From Cellulomonas cellasea (lineage in GTDB: Bacteria; Actinomycetota; Actinomycetes; Actinomycetales; Cellulomonadaceae): DNA of 64,000 nt. The stretch spans positions 142,403 through 206,402 of the forward strand of contig NZ_JAUDBQ010000006.1 of the NCBI RefSeq assembly GCF_030372105.1, written 5' to 3'. The notes below the pieces were generated by a model. That model was given only the letters and a program-made list of their open reading frames with translations, ran no database searches and was not told the origin of the DNA. A program made the position numbers and the translations under genes. Positions 37,637 to 47,246 of this stretch are shown one piece after another. Numbering within the stretch: position 1 is the first letter of the stretch; the number at the start of each line of letters is the position of its first letter.

Positions 37637-40600
37637 ATGACGGGTGAAATCACGCCTTTGCGGGCGATCGGCGAACGGGACGCCGAGGGATGGGTGCTCG
37701 TCAGGAATGCGGGTTCTACGTATGACGACGGCGTCGAGGACGCGTTGTACGAGATGTTCACCCGTGAGGACGACCTCCGCTCGACGAACTCCAGGCTCCG
37801 CAGCCTCGGCGATGGCGCCGCTCAGCAGTTCCAACTCGACGCGGCTCGCGCCAACATCGTGCGCGGCCTGACGATCGCTCCCGATGCGCGTGTGCTGGAG
37901 ATCGGCGCCGGCTGCGGCGCCATCACTCGCTACCTCGGCGAGCGGGCCGCCCTGGTCGACGCCGTCGAGCCAGCGCCGCGCCGTGCGCGGGTGGCACGCG
38001 CGCGCACCCGCGACCTCCCGGGCGTCGAGGTGTTCGTCGGCGAGCACAGCGACGTTCCGGCCGTCCCGACCTACGACGTGATCGTCGTCGTCGGGGTTCT
38101 CGAGTACGTGGGAGGCGGCTCCGCCGATCCCGAGGCCTATGTGGAGTTCCTGAGCCACCTCGGCCGCTGCCTGCGCCCCGGAGGCACCCTCGCGCTCGCG
38201 ATCGAGAACAAGATCGGTGTGAAGTACCTCGTGGGCGCGCCCGAGGACCACACCGACGTCGTCTTCGACTCGATCGAGGGATACCCGGGTGTGACCCACG
38301 CCCGGACCTTCTCGCGCCATGAGCTCGAAGCACTGTTCGTGGCGGCCGGCCTCGAGCCGAGCGTGCGGATCGCGTTCCCCGACTACAAGCTCACCCGAGC
38401 AGTGATGGACGCGGAGGCGCTTGAGCGTGACGCGCCTCAGTTGTTGGCCAACCTTCCCTCCTTCCCGAGTGCCGACCTCAGGTCGAGCCGCCCCCGCCTC
38501 GCTGATGAGGCTCGCGTGTGGCGCACCCTCGTCGACGCGGGCCTTGCCGCGGAGACGGGGAACTCCTTCCTCGTCCTCGCGGGCAAGGGGGCTCCTCAGC
38601 AGTTGTGGCCGCAGGAGTTGGCGGCGGTGTACTACTCACGCTCCCGGCGTGAGCACTACTCGCTCGGGAAGCGCGTGATCCGGGACGGCGACGAGCTCGT
38701 GGTCGACCGGGCCCGAGTCGGTGAGGCATCCGACGACGCCCTCATCGACATCACCGAGGGCCGCGAGCGCGTGATCCAGGGCGTCACGGTGCAGGAGGCG
38801 GCGACAGGCCTGACCACTGTCGGGGTGGCGGTCTTGTTGGCCCAGTGGCGCGAGGCCCTCGAGCGGCACGCTGCCGAGTCCGGGGCCACGCCTTTCGACT
38901 TCGTGCCGAACAACCTGGTGATGACTCCCGCCGGGGTCCTCGAGCCGATAGATCAGGAGTGGACGGCGCCCGGGTGGGGGCTTGAGCGGGTCGTCCGCCG
39001 CGGCATCCTGTGGTTTGTCGCCCAGTTGGCGCGAGACGTGCCCCCGGACCGCTGGGAGGGATGCGAGGTCGTGCGTGACGTCGCGCGGCTCCTCGGCCCG
39101 GCAGTGGGCCTCGACGCCACAGGGCTGTGGATCGATGTGGCCATTGCCGAGGAGGCGGAGTTCCTCGCCGAGGTAGGCGTGCCGCAGCAAGGCGAGGGCA
39201 GCGCGGAGCACGCACAGCGCATCGCCGCCGACCTCACACAGATGGTGGACGGGCCGCTGAGCGAGCTCCCGCTGGGCGAGCGGCTTCCGGGCGTCCTGGA
39301 GCGCGTTCGCGGTTACCTCGCGACGGCTGAGGAGTCCACCGCCCACTTGAGCGGGGAGGTCGAGCGTCTCAGCGTCGAGATCGACGGAGCGCTTGAGCGC
39401 GAGCGTCTCGCGCTCGCCCAGGCCGAGCTCGCCAACCATTGGAGTGTGGAGGCCGCGCTGGGGGCGCGCGTCGCGCAGGAGAAGACCCGGTCCGCCGAGA
39501 CGATGCAGTCGGTGCTCGCCGAGCGTTTCGCGGCTGCCGAAGCCCGCTACGTGCACGTCCAGGCCCAGGCCGGCGACCTCCAGACATCCTTGGACGGCAT
39601 ACGACGGAGCCGGGCGTTCCGCGTGATCGGCCTCTACTACCGGCTCGTCGAGAAGGCCGCGCCGAGTGGTTCCGGCCGGCGCCGCGCCTACGGCGGCACA
39701 CTGCGCTCCCTCGTGGGCGTGGCGCGCCGCCTGCGCCCGCTGCCCGAGGTCCCCCCGGTCGTGATCTCGATTCCCGCGAGTGAAGCCCCGTTGGTGTCGA
39801 TCGTCATCCCCGTGCACGGCAAGTGGGAGTACACCGAGCGGTGCCTGCAGGCCGTCGCGGCGACCGAGGGCGACATCGCCTACGAGGTCATCGTTGTGGA
39901 CGACGCCTCTCCTGACGACACGCTCGAGAGGCTGGGCCAGGTCCGGGGGATTCGCGTTGTCGCGCTCGAGCAGAATGCTGGCTTCGTGGGCGCGTGCAAC
40001 GCCGGGATCGAGGCGACGCGCGGCGAGCTCGTGGTCCTGCTCAACAACGACACGCGGGTGACGCCCGGGTGGCTCGCCCCGCTCGTCGAGACGGTGTCCG
40101 AGCCGGGCGTCGGCCTCGTCGGCTCGCAGCTCCAGTATCCCGACGGCAGGCTCCAGGAGGCGGGCGGGATCGTCTTCTCCGACGGGTCCGGCTGGAACTA
40201 TGGCAAGTTCGAGGATCCGGGCATCCCGGCGTACACCTTCCGCCGCGACGTCGACTACTGCTCGGGCGCGAGCATCATCATCCGCAAGTCCGCGCTCGAC
40301 GCGCTCGGCAACCTCGACACCCGGTATGCCCCCGCCTACTACGACGACACCGACCTGGCTTTCGGCATCCGTGAGCTCGGGATGCGGGTCGTGTACGAGC
40401 CCAGGTCAGTTGTGGTGCACGACGAGGGCGTGTCTCACGGGACCGACGAGACCTCGGGCATCAAGGCGTACCAGGCTGTCAACAAGGAGAAGTTCGTCGA
40501 GAAGTGGCGGGATCGCCTCGCTGAGCAGTGCGAGCCCGGCGCTCTGAACGTGCCCTACGCCGCCCGGCGGGGCAATGGCTCGCGCATCGTCGTGGTGATC

Positions 40601-41662
40601 GACCACTACGTCCCACGTCCCGACGAGGACTCCGGCTCCGTCCGGATGATGGGGATGCTCCGGACCCTCCGCGAGCTCGGCTATGGGGTGCTGTTCGTCC
40701 CCGACAACCGTCATCGCAGCGAGCCGTGGACGGGGATCCTCGGCGAGATGGGAGTCGAGGTCTTCTACGGCCACGGCGACCTGCCGGGACGGCTCTCACA
40801 GCTCGCGGAGCACATTCACGCGGTGATCGTCTCGCGTGTCACCGTCGCCTGGAACCACGTCTTCACGCTGCGCTCGGTGCTCCCAGGCGTCCCGCTCATC
40901 TTCGACACGGTCGACCTGCACTTCTTGCGCGAGGAGCGGGCGGCGGAGCTCGCCGGCGCGGAGAGCCTCTCGGCGCGCGCCGAGACTCTCAAGTCGCTGG
41001 AGCTGGCCATCGCCTCGACCTCGGACACCACAGTGGTGGTGTCCCCGTACGAGCAGAAGCTCTTGCAGTCGATCCTGCCGGATACAGACGTCAAGGTCCT
41101 GCCGAACATCCACTATCCGGAGGCCGTCCCGTCCTCGGCCGAGGAGCGCGCGGGCCTGCTGTTCGTCGGGAGCTTCGCGCACCAGCCGAATGCTGACGGG
41201 CTGCGCTGGTTCTTCAGCCAGGTCCTTCCGCTCATCGAGGAGAGGCTCCCGGGCATCCCGGTGAACGTGGTGGGCCGTGACCCCGATCAGGACCTCGTGG
41301 CCGAGGCCCCCGCCAACGTGGTCTTCCACGGCTGGGTGAAGGACCTCGGCCCGCTGTACGACGCCGCCCGCATCGCCATCGCGCCACTGCGCTACGGCGC
41401 CGGCGTCAAGGGCAAGATCGGTGAGGCGCTGGCGTACGGGGTCCCCGTGGTCATGACGCCGATCGGCGCCGAGGGGATGTCGATTGAGCATGAGGCCACG
41501 GCGTGGGTCGCGGACGACGCTCAGGCCTTCGCCGACGGCGTGGTCGCGCTGGTCACCGACGACGAGTTGTGGTCGCAGATGTCCAAGGCCGGTGCACAGC
41601 ACATCGACTCGATCTTCGGCCCGGACCGGTTCGCGGAGATGCTTGCCGAGATCCTGCCGTGA
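37637..41662 (+). CDS. Composite protein: methyltransferase, kinase-like segment, coiled coil, GT2 and GT4
   Basis: 1341 residues from the ATG at 37637 (AGGGGA site six bases before); GTG at 37511 would add 42. In order: a class I methyltransferase (about 70-300; motif I VLEIGAGCGAITRYLGE at 86-102, VVGVLEYVGGG); a segment (about 320-540) in which DFVPNNLVM (421-429) and EPIDQEW (436-442) resemble the catalytic and metal loops of small-molecule kinases; a coiled coil (about 555-660); GT2 (about 715-960; IVIPVHGKWEYTERCL, VVDDASPDD, LLNNDTRVTP, YYDDTDLAFG); and GT4 (about 980-1341; GLLFVGSFAHQPNADGL, IAPLRYGAGVKGKIGEAL). The first three parts match the WbdD order of E. coli O9a. Kinase assignment is tentative. 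Confidence 0.85.
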   Translation: MTGEITPLRAIGERDAEGWVLVRNAGSTYDDGVEDALYEMFTREDDLRSTNSRLRSLGDGAAQQFQLDAARANIVRGLTIAPDARVLEIGAGCGAITRYLGERAALVDAVEPAPRRARVARARTRDLPGVEVFVGEHSDVPAVPTYDVIVVVGVLEYVGGGSADPEAYVEFLSHLGRCLRPGGTLALAIENKIGVKYLVGAPEDHTDVVFDSIEGYPGVTHARTFSRHELEALFVAAGLEPSVRIAFPDYKLTRAVMDAEALERDAPQLLANLPSFPSADLRSSRPRLADEARVWRTLVDAGLAAETGNSFLVLAGKGAPQQLWPQELAAVYYSRSRREHYSLGKRVIRDGDELVVDRARVGEASDDALIDITEGRERVIQGVTVQEAATGLTTVGVAVLLAQWREALERHAAESGATPFDFVPNNLVMTPAGVLEPIDQEWTAPGWGLERVVRRGILWFVAQLARDVPPDRWEGCEVVRDVARLLGPAVGLDATGLWIDVAIAEEAEFLAEVGVPQQGEGSAEHAQRIAADLTQMVDGPLSELPLGERLPGVLERVRGYLATAEESTAHLSGEVERLSVEIDGALERERLALAQAELANHWSVEAALGARVAQEKTRSAETMQSVLAERFAAAEARYVHVQAQAGDLQTSLDGIRRSRAFRVIGLYYRLVEKAAPSGSGRRRAYGGTLRSLVGVARRLRPLPEVPPVVISIPASEAPLVSIVIPVHGKWEYTERCLQAVAATEGDIAYEVIVVDDASPDDTLERLGQVRGIRVVALEQNAGFVGACNAGIEATRGELVVLLNNDTRVTPGWLAPLVETVSEPGVGLVGSQLQYPDGRLQEAGGIVFSDGSGWNYGKFEDPGIPAYTFRRDVDYCSGASIIIRKSALDALGNLDTRYAPAYYDDTDLAFGIRELGMRVVYEPRSVVVHDEGVSHGTDETSGIKAYQAVNKEKFVEKWRDRLAEQCEPGALNVPYAARRGNGSRIVVVIDHYVPRPDEDSGSVRMMGMLRTLRELGYGVLFVPDNRHRSEPWTGILGEMGVEVFYGHGDLPGRLSQLAEHIHAVIVSRVTVAWNHVFTLRSVLPGVPLIFDTVDLHFLREERAAELAGAESLSARAETLKSLELAIASTSDTTVVVSPYEQKLLQSILPDTDVKVLPNIHYPEAVPSSAEERAGLLFVGSFAHQPNADGLRWFFSQVLPLIEERLPGIPVNVVGRDPDQDLVAEAPANVVFHGWVKDLGPLYDAARIAIAPLRYGAGVKGKIGEALAYGVPVVMTPIGAEGMSIEHEATAWVADDAQAFADGVVALVTDDELWSQMSKAGAQHIDSIFGPDRFAEMLAEILP

Positions 41663-43179
41663 CGAGTCTCGCTGCGCCGGTCGCCTCGTCTGACGTGGAC
41701 GCCGCGGCCCCGCCACGGGATGAGGCGCTGGCGTCCTCAGGGGCTGCGCCCGAGGTGGTCAAGGATCGCCACGACGCCCTGGTGCGGAAGATCGCCCTCG
41801 TGCCGCCGATGCTCGTCTTGCTGGTGACGTTCGCGGCGTGGGTGGCTGCGGTGGGGAGGGCAGGGTTCTGGGCCGACGACTACGTCAACCTCGCGCTGTA
41901 CAACCAGACCCTCGGCGATCTTTCGAATGTGCAGCGGAACGATGGTAAATACACGATCAACGTGTTCTGGTGGTGGGGGACAGTCATGTTCGGGACAGGG
42001 AATCCTGTTCCGTTCGTGCTGACCGTCAGTGCGGTCACGGTAATGGGCGTGTGGTTGTGGTTGCGCGCGGGAAGTCAATTCGCGTGGGGTCGCGTCCAGG
42101 CATGGTGGATCGCGGCCGGCGTCGCAGCCACTGTGACACCCTTTGGCATCCTCTTGTGGGCCTCGAACATCGTGCACTCCGTGAGCATCCTGTGTCTCGG
42201 GCTCGGCCTCTTCGCGCATGTCAAGGCCCAGGAGCAGGAGGTGAGCCGGAGCGCAGTGGCGTGGTCCGCCTTGGGCGCGTGCGCATGGTTGATCGTCATC
42301 ATCAGCAACCCGCTCTACATGGGCTTCGCCATCCTCGCTGGGTATCTGGTGTTGATGCAAGGCCGCGGCTGGATGGCCCGCGTCGCCTGGCCGCCATCGA
42401 AAATTCGATTCGCGACCGGCCTGGGCTTGCTCGGCCACGTGGGAATCCCCGTGCTGTACTTCGCGTTGGTCGCCTATCCGATGACCACACGCAGGTCGTC
42501 CTACTCGGTCTTCGGGTTCGGCGAGATCCGGGCGAACGCCGCGTTCTACACCGAGAGGCTCGCGCCCGACAACCTGACTCTCGTGGCGTACGTGCTGGTG
42601 GTCGCCGCAGCAGTGGTCGCGTCAGTCGCCCGCGTGCGGTCCAACAGGCTTCCCCTCGTGCTGCTCGCGACAGCAGCGGCCACCGCGTTGCCTGTCTTCA
42701 TGCAAGGGCAGCAGCGGGCCGATCACTACCTGATGGTGCCGATCCTGTTGACGCTCAGCGCGCTCGCTGCCGCAGTCGGCCGGCTACCTGTGCGCCAGGG
42801 AACACGCGCCCGGCGGTCGGTTCTGGTCGGAAGCGTGGCCGTCGGGTCTGTGATCCTGGCGATGATGGTGGGTGGTTCGAGCGCCACGCGCTCTTGGTGG
42901 GTGACCACGCCGCTCGGATCGGCCTTGACGCAGGCGCGGCAAGAGATCGCTGATCGCACACCGACAGGTGCGGACCTCTGCGTGGAGCTCGCGATGGACT
43001 CGAGCCTGCAGCCGGGGTTCGTCGCAGCCATGGGAGGGCAAGCGGGGATGAAGTTCGATCCTATTGGCGCCGCGTCGGCCGAGTACGTGGGCGTTGGTGA
43101 GTGCGATCGAGCCACGCGGACGGTGGTCACCATCACCCACGATGGCAATGCGTACGACGCTGTCGTCGAGGGGCGTTGA
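41659..43179 (+). CDS. Polytopic membrane protein, GT-C-like
   Basis: 506 residues with about ten membrane helices. A 30-residue polar N-terminus precedes helix 1, then GRAGFWADDYVNLALYNQ, where the Asp pair after helix 1 is the typical GT-C catalytic site. A C-terminal extracytoplasmic stretch has two Cys (ADLCVELAM, VGECDRATR). GT-C enzymes use polyprenyl-phosphate sugars on the outer face. The GTG overlaps the stop of the composite GT by four bases and its own stop overlaps the acyltransferase start. Base composition looks slightly less GC-rich than nearby genes. The substrate is unknown. Confidence 0.78.
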   Translation: MTSLAAPVASSDVDAAAPPRDEALASSGAAPEVVKDRHDALVRKIALVPPMLVLLVTFAAWVAAVGRAGFWADDYVNLALYNQTLGDLSNVQRNDGKYTINVFWWWGTVMFGTGNPVPFVLTVSAVTVMGVWLWLRAGSQFAWGRVQAWWIAAGVAATVTPFGILLWASNIVHSVSILCLGLGLFAHVKAQEQEVSRSAVAWSALGACAWLIVIISNPLYMGFAILAGYLVLMQGRGWMARVAWPPSKIRFATGLGLLGHVGIPVLYFALVAYPMTTRRSSYSVFGFGEIRANAAFYTERLAPDNLTLVAYVLVVAAAVVASVARVRSNRLPLVLLATAAATALPVFMQGQQRADHYLMVPILLTLSALAAAVGRLPVRQGTRARRSVLVGSVAVGSVILAMMVGGSSATRSWWVTTPLGSALTQARQEIADRTPTGADLCVELAMDSSLQPGFVAAMGGQAGMKFDPIGAASAEYVGVGECDRATRTVVTITHDGNAYDAVVEGR

Positions 43180-44360
43180 TGGCAAGCGATTCGGTCGCCG
43201 TCACGCGCGAGGCCGGTGTGGCGCCGAGGTCGGCGAACCGAACTGTTGCCGATGTCGGCCGGCCGGGATCCAACGCGCTGAACTTCATGCGCCTCGTGCT
43301 CGCAGCCAGCGTCATCGTGTCGCACACCGCGGCGATCGGCGGGTTCCAGGCCGAGATGCCGGGATGGATCGGGTGGGTTGCGGAGTGGGCTGTCAATGGC
43401 TTCTTCGTGCTCTCCGGATTCCTGATCGCCGGCAGCAGGATGCGGCTTCCGTTGGGGCCGTTCCTCTGGAACCGCGCGGTGCGCATCTTCCCTGGATACT
43501 GGATGGCCTTGATCGTGGTCGCGATAGCAGTCGCGCCCGCTTCGGCCCTCATCTCCGGGGAGAATTATCAGCTGCGAAGCGCGATGGACTACCTGCTGAA
43601 CAACTCCATGCTGCTCACGAATCAATGGGGTATCGAGGGCACATTGCTCACCGTGCCCCACCCGGGTGCATGGAACGGGTCGTTGTGGACCCTCTACTAT
43701 GAGTTCTGGGCTTATCTGCTTGCGGGTGTGCTGCTTTCGGGGGCTCTGATTCGACGCCACGCCGGATGGGTCTCCGTTGGCCTACTCGTGATCGTGACGG
43801 TCAGCCAGGTCGCTGCTCTGGGCGCTGTTGACTCGATGGGCGCGAGCTGGCTCAGCGCGTTGCGGCTGGGTGCGTTCTTCCTCGCCGGAATGGTCATGCA
43901 CTTCTTCGGCCATCGAGCGCGACTCTCGTGGTTGGCCGCAGTTGGCTGCCTGGTCGTCCTTGTGATCATGCTCGAGTTCGGTCAGGTCAACGTCCTCGGC
44001 CACCTCCCGTTCGCCTACATTCTGCTCTGGCTGGGGGGTCGCCTGCCGACCCGCATCGGGTCCGTCAACGACCTCTCGTACGGCACGTATGTGTATGCCT
44101 TCCCTATACAGCAATTGCTTGCCCTTTTCGGTGGGGTGGCGCTGGGCCCGTACCTGTTCGCGCTGGTGGCGTTCGCCCTGACGTTGCCGCTCGCCTGGGC
44201 CTCGTGGCGCTTCATCGAGTCGCCGGCGATGCGGTACCGGATGTCCTCGGGGAATCGACACGGGGGTGACGGTGGTCACCCGGCAGTGGCGGCACACGAC
44301 TCCGGTGTCACGAGATCCGTCCCGAGACACGACTCGCCCGGCCCTCTGACAACGGTCTAG
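43179..44360 (+). CDS. Membrane O-acyltransferase (acyltransferase family 3, OafA-like)
   Basis: 393 residues with about ten helices and the family start NALNFMRLVLAASVIVSHTA, where the His is required for catalysis. NGFFVLSGFLIAGSRMRLPL and FLWNRAVRIFPGYWMAL follow, also diagnostic. These proteins move acyl groups (often acetyl) across the membrane to modify exported glycans. There is no C-terminal SGNH domain, so a separate transferase may be needed. The ATG overlaps the previous stop (TGATG). It likely acetylates the polymer made by the two genes upstream. Confidence 0.92.
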   Translation: MASDSVAVTREAGVAPRSANRTVADVGRPGSNALNFMRLVLAASVIVSHTAAIGGFQAEMPGWIGWVAEWAVNGFFVLSGFLIAGSRMRLPLGPFLWNRAVRIFPGYWMALIVVAIAVAPASALISGENYQLRSAMDYLLNNSMLLTNQWGIEGTLLTVPHPGAWNGSLWTLYYEFWAYLLAGVLLSGALIRRHAGWVSVGLLVIVTVSQVAALGAVDSMGASWLSALRLGAFFLAGMVMHFFGHRARLSWLAAVGCLVVLVIMLEFGQVNVLGHLPFAYILLWLGGRLPTRIGSVNDLSYGTYVYAFPIQQLLALFGGVALGPYLFALVAFALTLPLAWASWRFIESPAMRYRMSSGNRHGGDGGHPAVAAHDSGVTRSVPRHDSPGPLTTV

Positions 44361-44402
44361 GTCTCGCGCTGCGAGCTTCTGCCGGGTGGTGTGAGCTTCC
44401 GG

Positions 44403-45140
44403 CTAGCGGTAACTGCGCCACTCGGTGGTGATCCGCTCTGTGTCCATGAGCCGCGTGCGACGGGCAGCGTCCTCGCGCATGGCGAGGGAGGTCGACGGCG
44501 CGAGCGCGACGAGTGATCCGCCGCGTGCCAGGGTGTCGAGACCGCACCGAAGCAGGTCGAGAACGCCAGGCTCGCCGGGCGCGAGCGGCTCCCAGAGGAC
44601 GCGCTCGCCCTCGTCTCGGGCTGTCGAAGGCGCGGCCCAGCCGCGAAGGCCTTCGTGGGTGACATCCGTGAGGGCCCAGGCGCCTGGGTCGGGCTGAGGA
44701 GCCCAGTTGATCTGGTCGCCATATGTCATGACGGCCCGGTTCGCGTCGACTGCCCCCGAGGGGAGGACGCCGTCGAACCCGCGGGCGAGCGCGGGCATCG
44801 CGACAGCGACAAGCTGTGCACGGTCAGGGTGGTTGCTCGGCTCGCCGGTGAGCACGACGTCACCCTCGGTGCCTGCCGTCACCAGGCACGCCCCCACCCG
44901 CCACACGCCGAACGCCCACACGAGAGTCCGCCAGTGCGGGGGGAGGTCGAGGAGCACGCGCGTGCCTGGCTCGGCATCGAACTCCTCGACGAGGAGGTTG
45001 ACTGTCTTGTTGACCCAGTTCTCTAGCACCGCCCCGGAGAGTTCGACGCGTTCGCCATCGTCTCCGTACCACGTGATCCTCGGGCGACCTGGCTCCCGGG
45101 TGATGACGCGCAGGATGTCGGCAACGGTGGTGGGGTTCAC
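44403..45140 (-). CDS. TIGR03089 family protein (AMP-binding-enzyme-like fragment)
   Basis: 245 residues resembling the N-terminal part of acyl-CoA synthetases, with ADILRVITREPGRPRITWY, LENWVNKTVNLL and RVLLDLPPHWRTLVWAFGVW. It lacks the ATP-binding P-loop and C-terminal domain, so adenylation activity is doubtful. TIGR03089 proteins are typical of actinobacteria; the M. tuberculosis member Rv3268 lies beside an LCP gene and rmlD, the same company as here. A TAGGGT box six bases before the GTG predicts a leaderless transcript. Confidence 0.88.
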   Translation of the reverse strand: MNPTTVADILRVITREPGRPRITWYGDDGERVELSGAVLENWVNKTVNLLVEEFDAEPGTRVLLDLPPHWRTLVWAFGVWRVGACLVTAGTEGDVVLTGEPSNHPDRAQLVAVAMPALARGFDGVLPSGAVDANRAVMTYGDQINWAPQPDPGAWALTDVTHEGLRGWAAPSTARDEGERVLWEPLAPGEPGVLDLLRCGLDTLARGGSLVALAPSTSLAMREDAARRTRLMDTERITTEWRSYR

Positions 45141-45146
45141 GGCTCC

Positions 45147-45152
45147 ACCCTA
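45147..45152 (-). promoter_or_regulatory. Leaderless -10 box of the TIGR03089 gene
   Basis: TAGGGT on the minus strand, six bases (GGAGCC) before the GTG at 45140, in the 39-base gap after the GT-C-like gene. The gene therefore has its own promoter. Confidence 0.6.
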
Positions 45153-45179
45153 TGAGACCCCGTCGTCAGCCCGCCCGGG

Positions 45180-46538
45180 TCATCCGCCACCCTCCACGAG
45201 GTCGCACGGAACGCGGGAGGTCCAGCCAGGTGGTGAGATGGGGAGTTCGACCGTCTCGGGCGCGGCGTCCTGGTCGCACACCTGCCCGGCCGTGCGCAGT
45301 TCTGACGACCACGCTGGTCCGGCGCTCCGAGACGTCAGGTCGGGGACGAAACTGGTGACAGTGGCGACGACGAGAGGCGCCATCACGACGGTCGCGGCGA
45401 TGTACGCCCCCTTGCGTCGGGGCAGGACGGCCAATGCCAGGATCAGGATCGCGAGAAGCATCATCGAGGGGACGACCGCATACCTGGCCACCGTCAGCTC
45501 TCGTGTCGACGCGGTATCCGGCCTGGTCCAGTCCATCGCGGGCTTGTTCAGCAGCAGCGCTGCGCTCCACAACGCCACCGACGCAACGCCGAACGTGCCC
45601 GCGGCCAACCGCTGGACGGGCGTTCCCCGACGCAGCACGAGCACCGTCGCCGCGCACAGAGCCAGGAGTGCTAGTGCCGCAGGGCCCCAACCCAGCAGCA
45701 CCACGGTGTCGGTGATGGCATCGGCAGACCCCCACCAGAGGGTCATCACCGCATTGACGAGGTATCCGGCGATGACGTTGTCGGCGTCGGGGACGGGGGT
45801 CGGTCTTGGCGGACGGGCAGATGAGACTGCGAGCTGCAACACGAGCCCGGTCATGAGGCCTGCGCGCACAGCCCACCCGTGGCGATCGCGCCATCGCCAG
45901 AGGATGAGCGGGACGAAGAGCACCGTCTGGATCTCCGTCAGCGCGCAGACCAGCGCGACGATCCCCAGCAGCGCGCCGCCACCGCGGGTTCTGGGACTGT
46001 GGAGCAAGAGCCACGGGGTGAGCCAGAGCGCGAACCAGTGGACGTTCGCCATGTTGCCGAGGACTTCGATCGGCAGTGCCGGCACCAAGAGGGTCACCGT
46101 GGCGAGTGCCACGCGGATCACTATGGAGCCGGTCACCGATCCCGCGCACACGTAGACCAGGCCGGCCGCCGCGCCTGCGAGGACGCACCCCGCCGCGCAC
46201 ATCACCGTCGCGTACGAGCTCGGCGGAGCCACAAGCACGGCGAGCTCTGCCACGAAGCGTGGGAGGAGGTGGAGGTAGCCGTCATGGGACCTCAGGAGGG
46301 TCGACCATGCCGGCGAGTAGAACGCGTCCCACAGGAACACGCGCCCATCCTCGGCCCAGAGCGTCGCGCGTGCGACGGGTGGCAGTCGAAGCCACGCGAC
46401 AACGGACAAGAGAGCACCGAGCAGCACGGCGACGGCGCCGTCCCGCGGGCGCTGGCGCGCACGGGCGCCATGGCGTGGGCGAGCGGTCGGGCCCGGCATC
46501 GGCGCGCTGTCCACGGGGATGTTGTCGGCTTGCTCCAC
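45180..46538 (-). CDS. Polytopic membrane protein, GT-C-like
   Basis: 452 residues from the GTG at 46538, which has a GGGAGG site six bases upstream; an in-frame GTG at 46562 has none. About ten helices. After helix 1 comes ATLWAEDGRVFLWDAFYSPA, an acidic pair in the first outer loop as in GT-C transferases, then a His/Tyr-rich stretch (SHDGYLHLLPRF). A C-terminal extracytoplasmic tail has two Cys. No family name could be assigned. It is downstream of and on the same strand as the PIG-V/GT2/deacetylase/methyltransferase operon, 39 bases after its end. Confidence 0.75.
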   Translation of the reverse strand: MEQADNIPVDSAPMPGPTARPRHGARARQRPRDGAVAVLLGALLSVVAWLRLPPVARATLWAEDGRVFLWDAFYSPAWSTLLRSHDGYLHLLPRFVAELAVLVAPPSSYATVMCAAGCVLAGAAAGLVYVCAGSVTGSIVIRVALATVTLLVPALPIEVLGNMANVHWFALWLTPWLLLHSPRTRGGGALLGIVALVCALTEIQTVLFVPLILWRWRDRHGWAVRAGLMTGLVLQLAVSSARPPRPTPVPDADNVIAGYLVNAVMTLWWGSADAITDTVVLLGWGPAALALLALCAATVLVLRRGTPVQRLAAGTFGVASVALWSAALLLNKPAMDWTRPDTASTRELTVARYAVVPSMMLLAILILALAVLPRRKGAYIAATVVMAPLVVATVTSFVPDLTSRSAGPAWSSELRTAGQVCDQDAAPETVELPISPPGWTSRVPCDLVEGGG

Positions 46539-46577
46539 GCGGTTCCTCCCTGCGCGGGACACCAGGCCGCAGGCTGG

Positions 46578-47246
46578 TCACCCCCGCCGCGCCACCACCA
46601 GATGGTGCGGATGCACCCGGCCATGGTCCAGCCGCCGCTGCGAGACCTTGAGCCCGAGCCCGGCCAGCCATCCCGCCATCGTCTCCGGCGCCACGAAGTC
46701 GAAGGACGACCCCTCGGTGATGCGCAGCACCTTGACGGAGATCGTCTCCTGCCAGGTGTTCCAGCGCACCTTCCAGCGGGGCTCGACGCCCATCTCCTTG
46801 ACGAGCACCATCCCGTGGGGGGCGAGCTGGCCCACTGCCTCGGTGAGCAGGCGCTGCTGCTCGGAGGCGGGGAGCAGGTACAGCACGTCGACGAAGACGA
46901 CGGCGTCCCAGGGGCCGGGCGGCACGGCCCCGGACTCGGCGACGCGTAGGTCGAGGCTGTCGACGTCATGGGCGGCGGCGTGGCCCTGGGCGATCTTGGC
47001 GGTGTCGATGTCGACGCCGACGACGTCGCGGCCGGGGGCGTCGAGTGCGGCGTAGGCGCTGAACAGCCCGTGCCCGCAGCCGATCTCGAGGATCCGGCCG
47101 GTGCGGGGGAGCGTGGCGACGATCGAGGCGAAGGGCGCGCTCCACCAGCGCACGGTGACGTGGGCGCGGACGGCGGCGGGGGAGCGCCGGTAGAGGGCGA
47201 GCGCGGCGCGTCCGGCGCTGTCGGGCCGGCGGGTGGCGATGCTCAT
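46578..47246 (-). CDS. Class I SAM-dependent methyltransferase
   Basis: 222 residues with motif I RILEIGCGHGLFSAYAA, acidic loop VVGVDIDTAKIAQG, and AVVFVDVLYLLP as motif IV. The N-terminal basic stretch could touch the membrane. Fourth gene in an overlapping operon (ATGA with the deacetylase), so it likely methylates a lipid-linked or exported sugar made by the genes before it. The exact substrate cannot be read from sequence. Confidence 0.85.
   Translation of the reverse strand: MSIATRRPDSAGRAALALYRRSPAAVRAHVTVRWWSAPFASIVATLPRTGRILEIGCGHGLFSAYAALDAPGRDVVGVDIDTAKIAQGHAAAHDVDSLDLRVAESGAVPPGPWDAVVFVDVLYLLPASEQQRLLTEAVGQLAPHGMVLVKEMGVEPRWKVRWNTWQETISVKVLRITEGSSFDFVAPETMAGWLAGLGLKVSQRRLDHGRVHPHHLVVARRG

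Noticed and set aside
44361..44402. Possible terminator between the acyltransferase and TIGR03089 genes
   Set aside because: Only short imperfect repeats are visible, without a stable stem.
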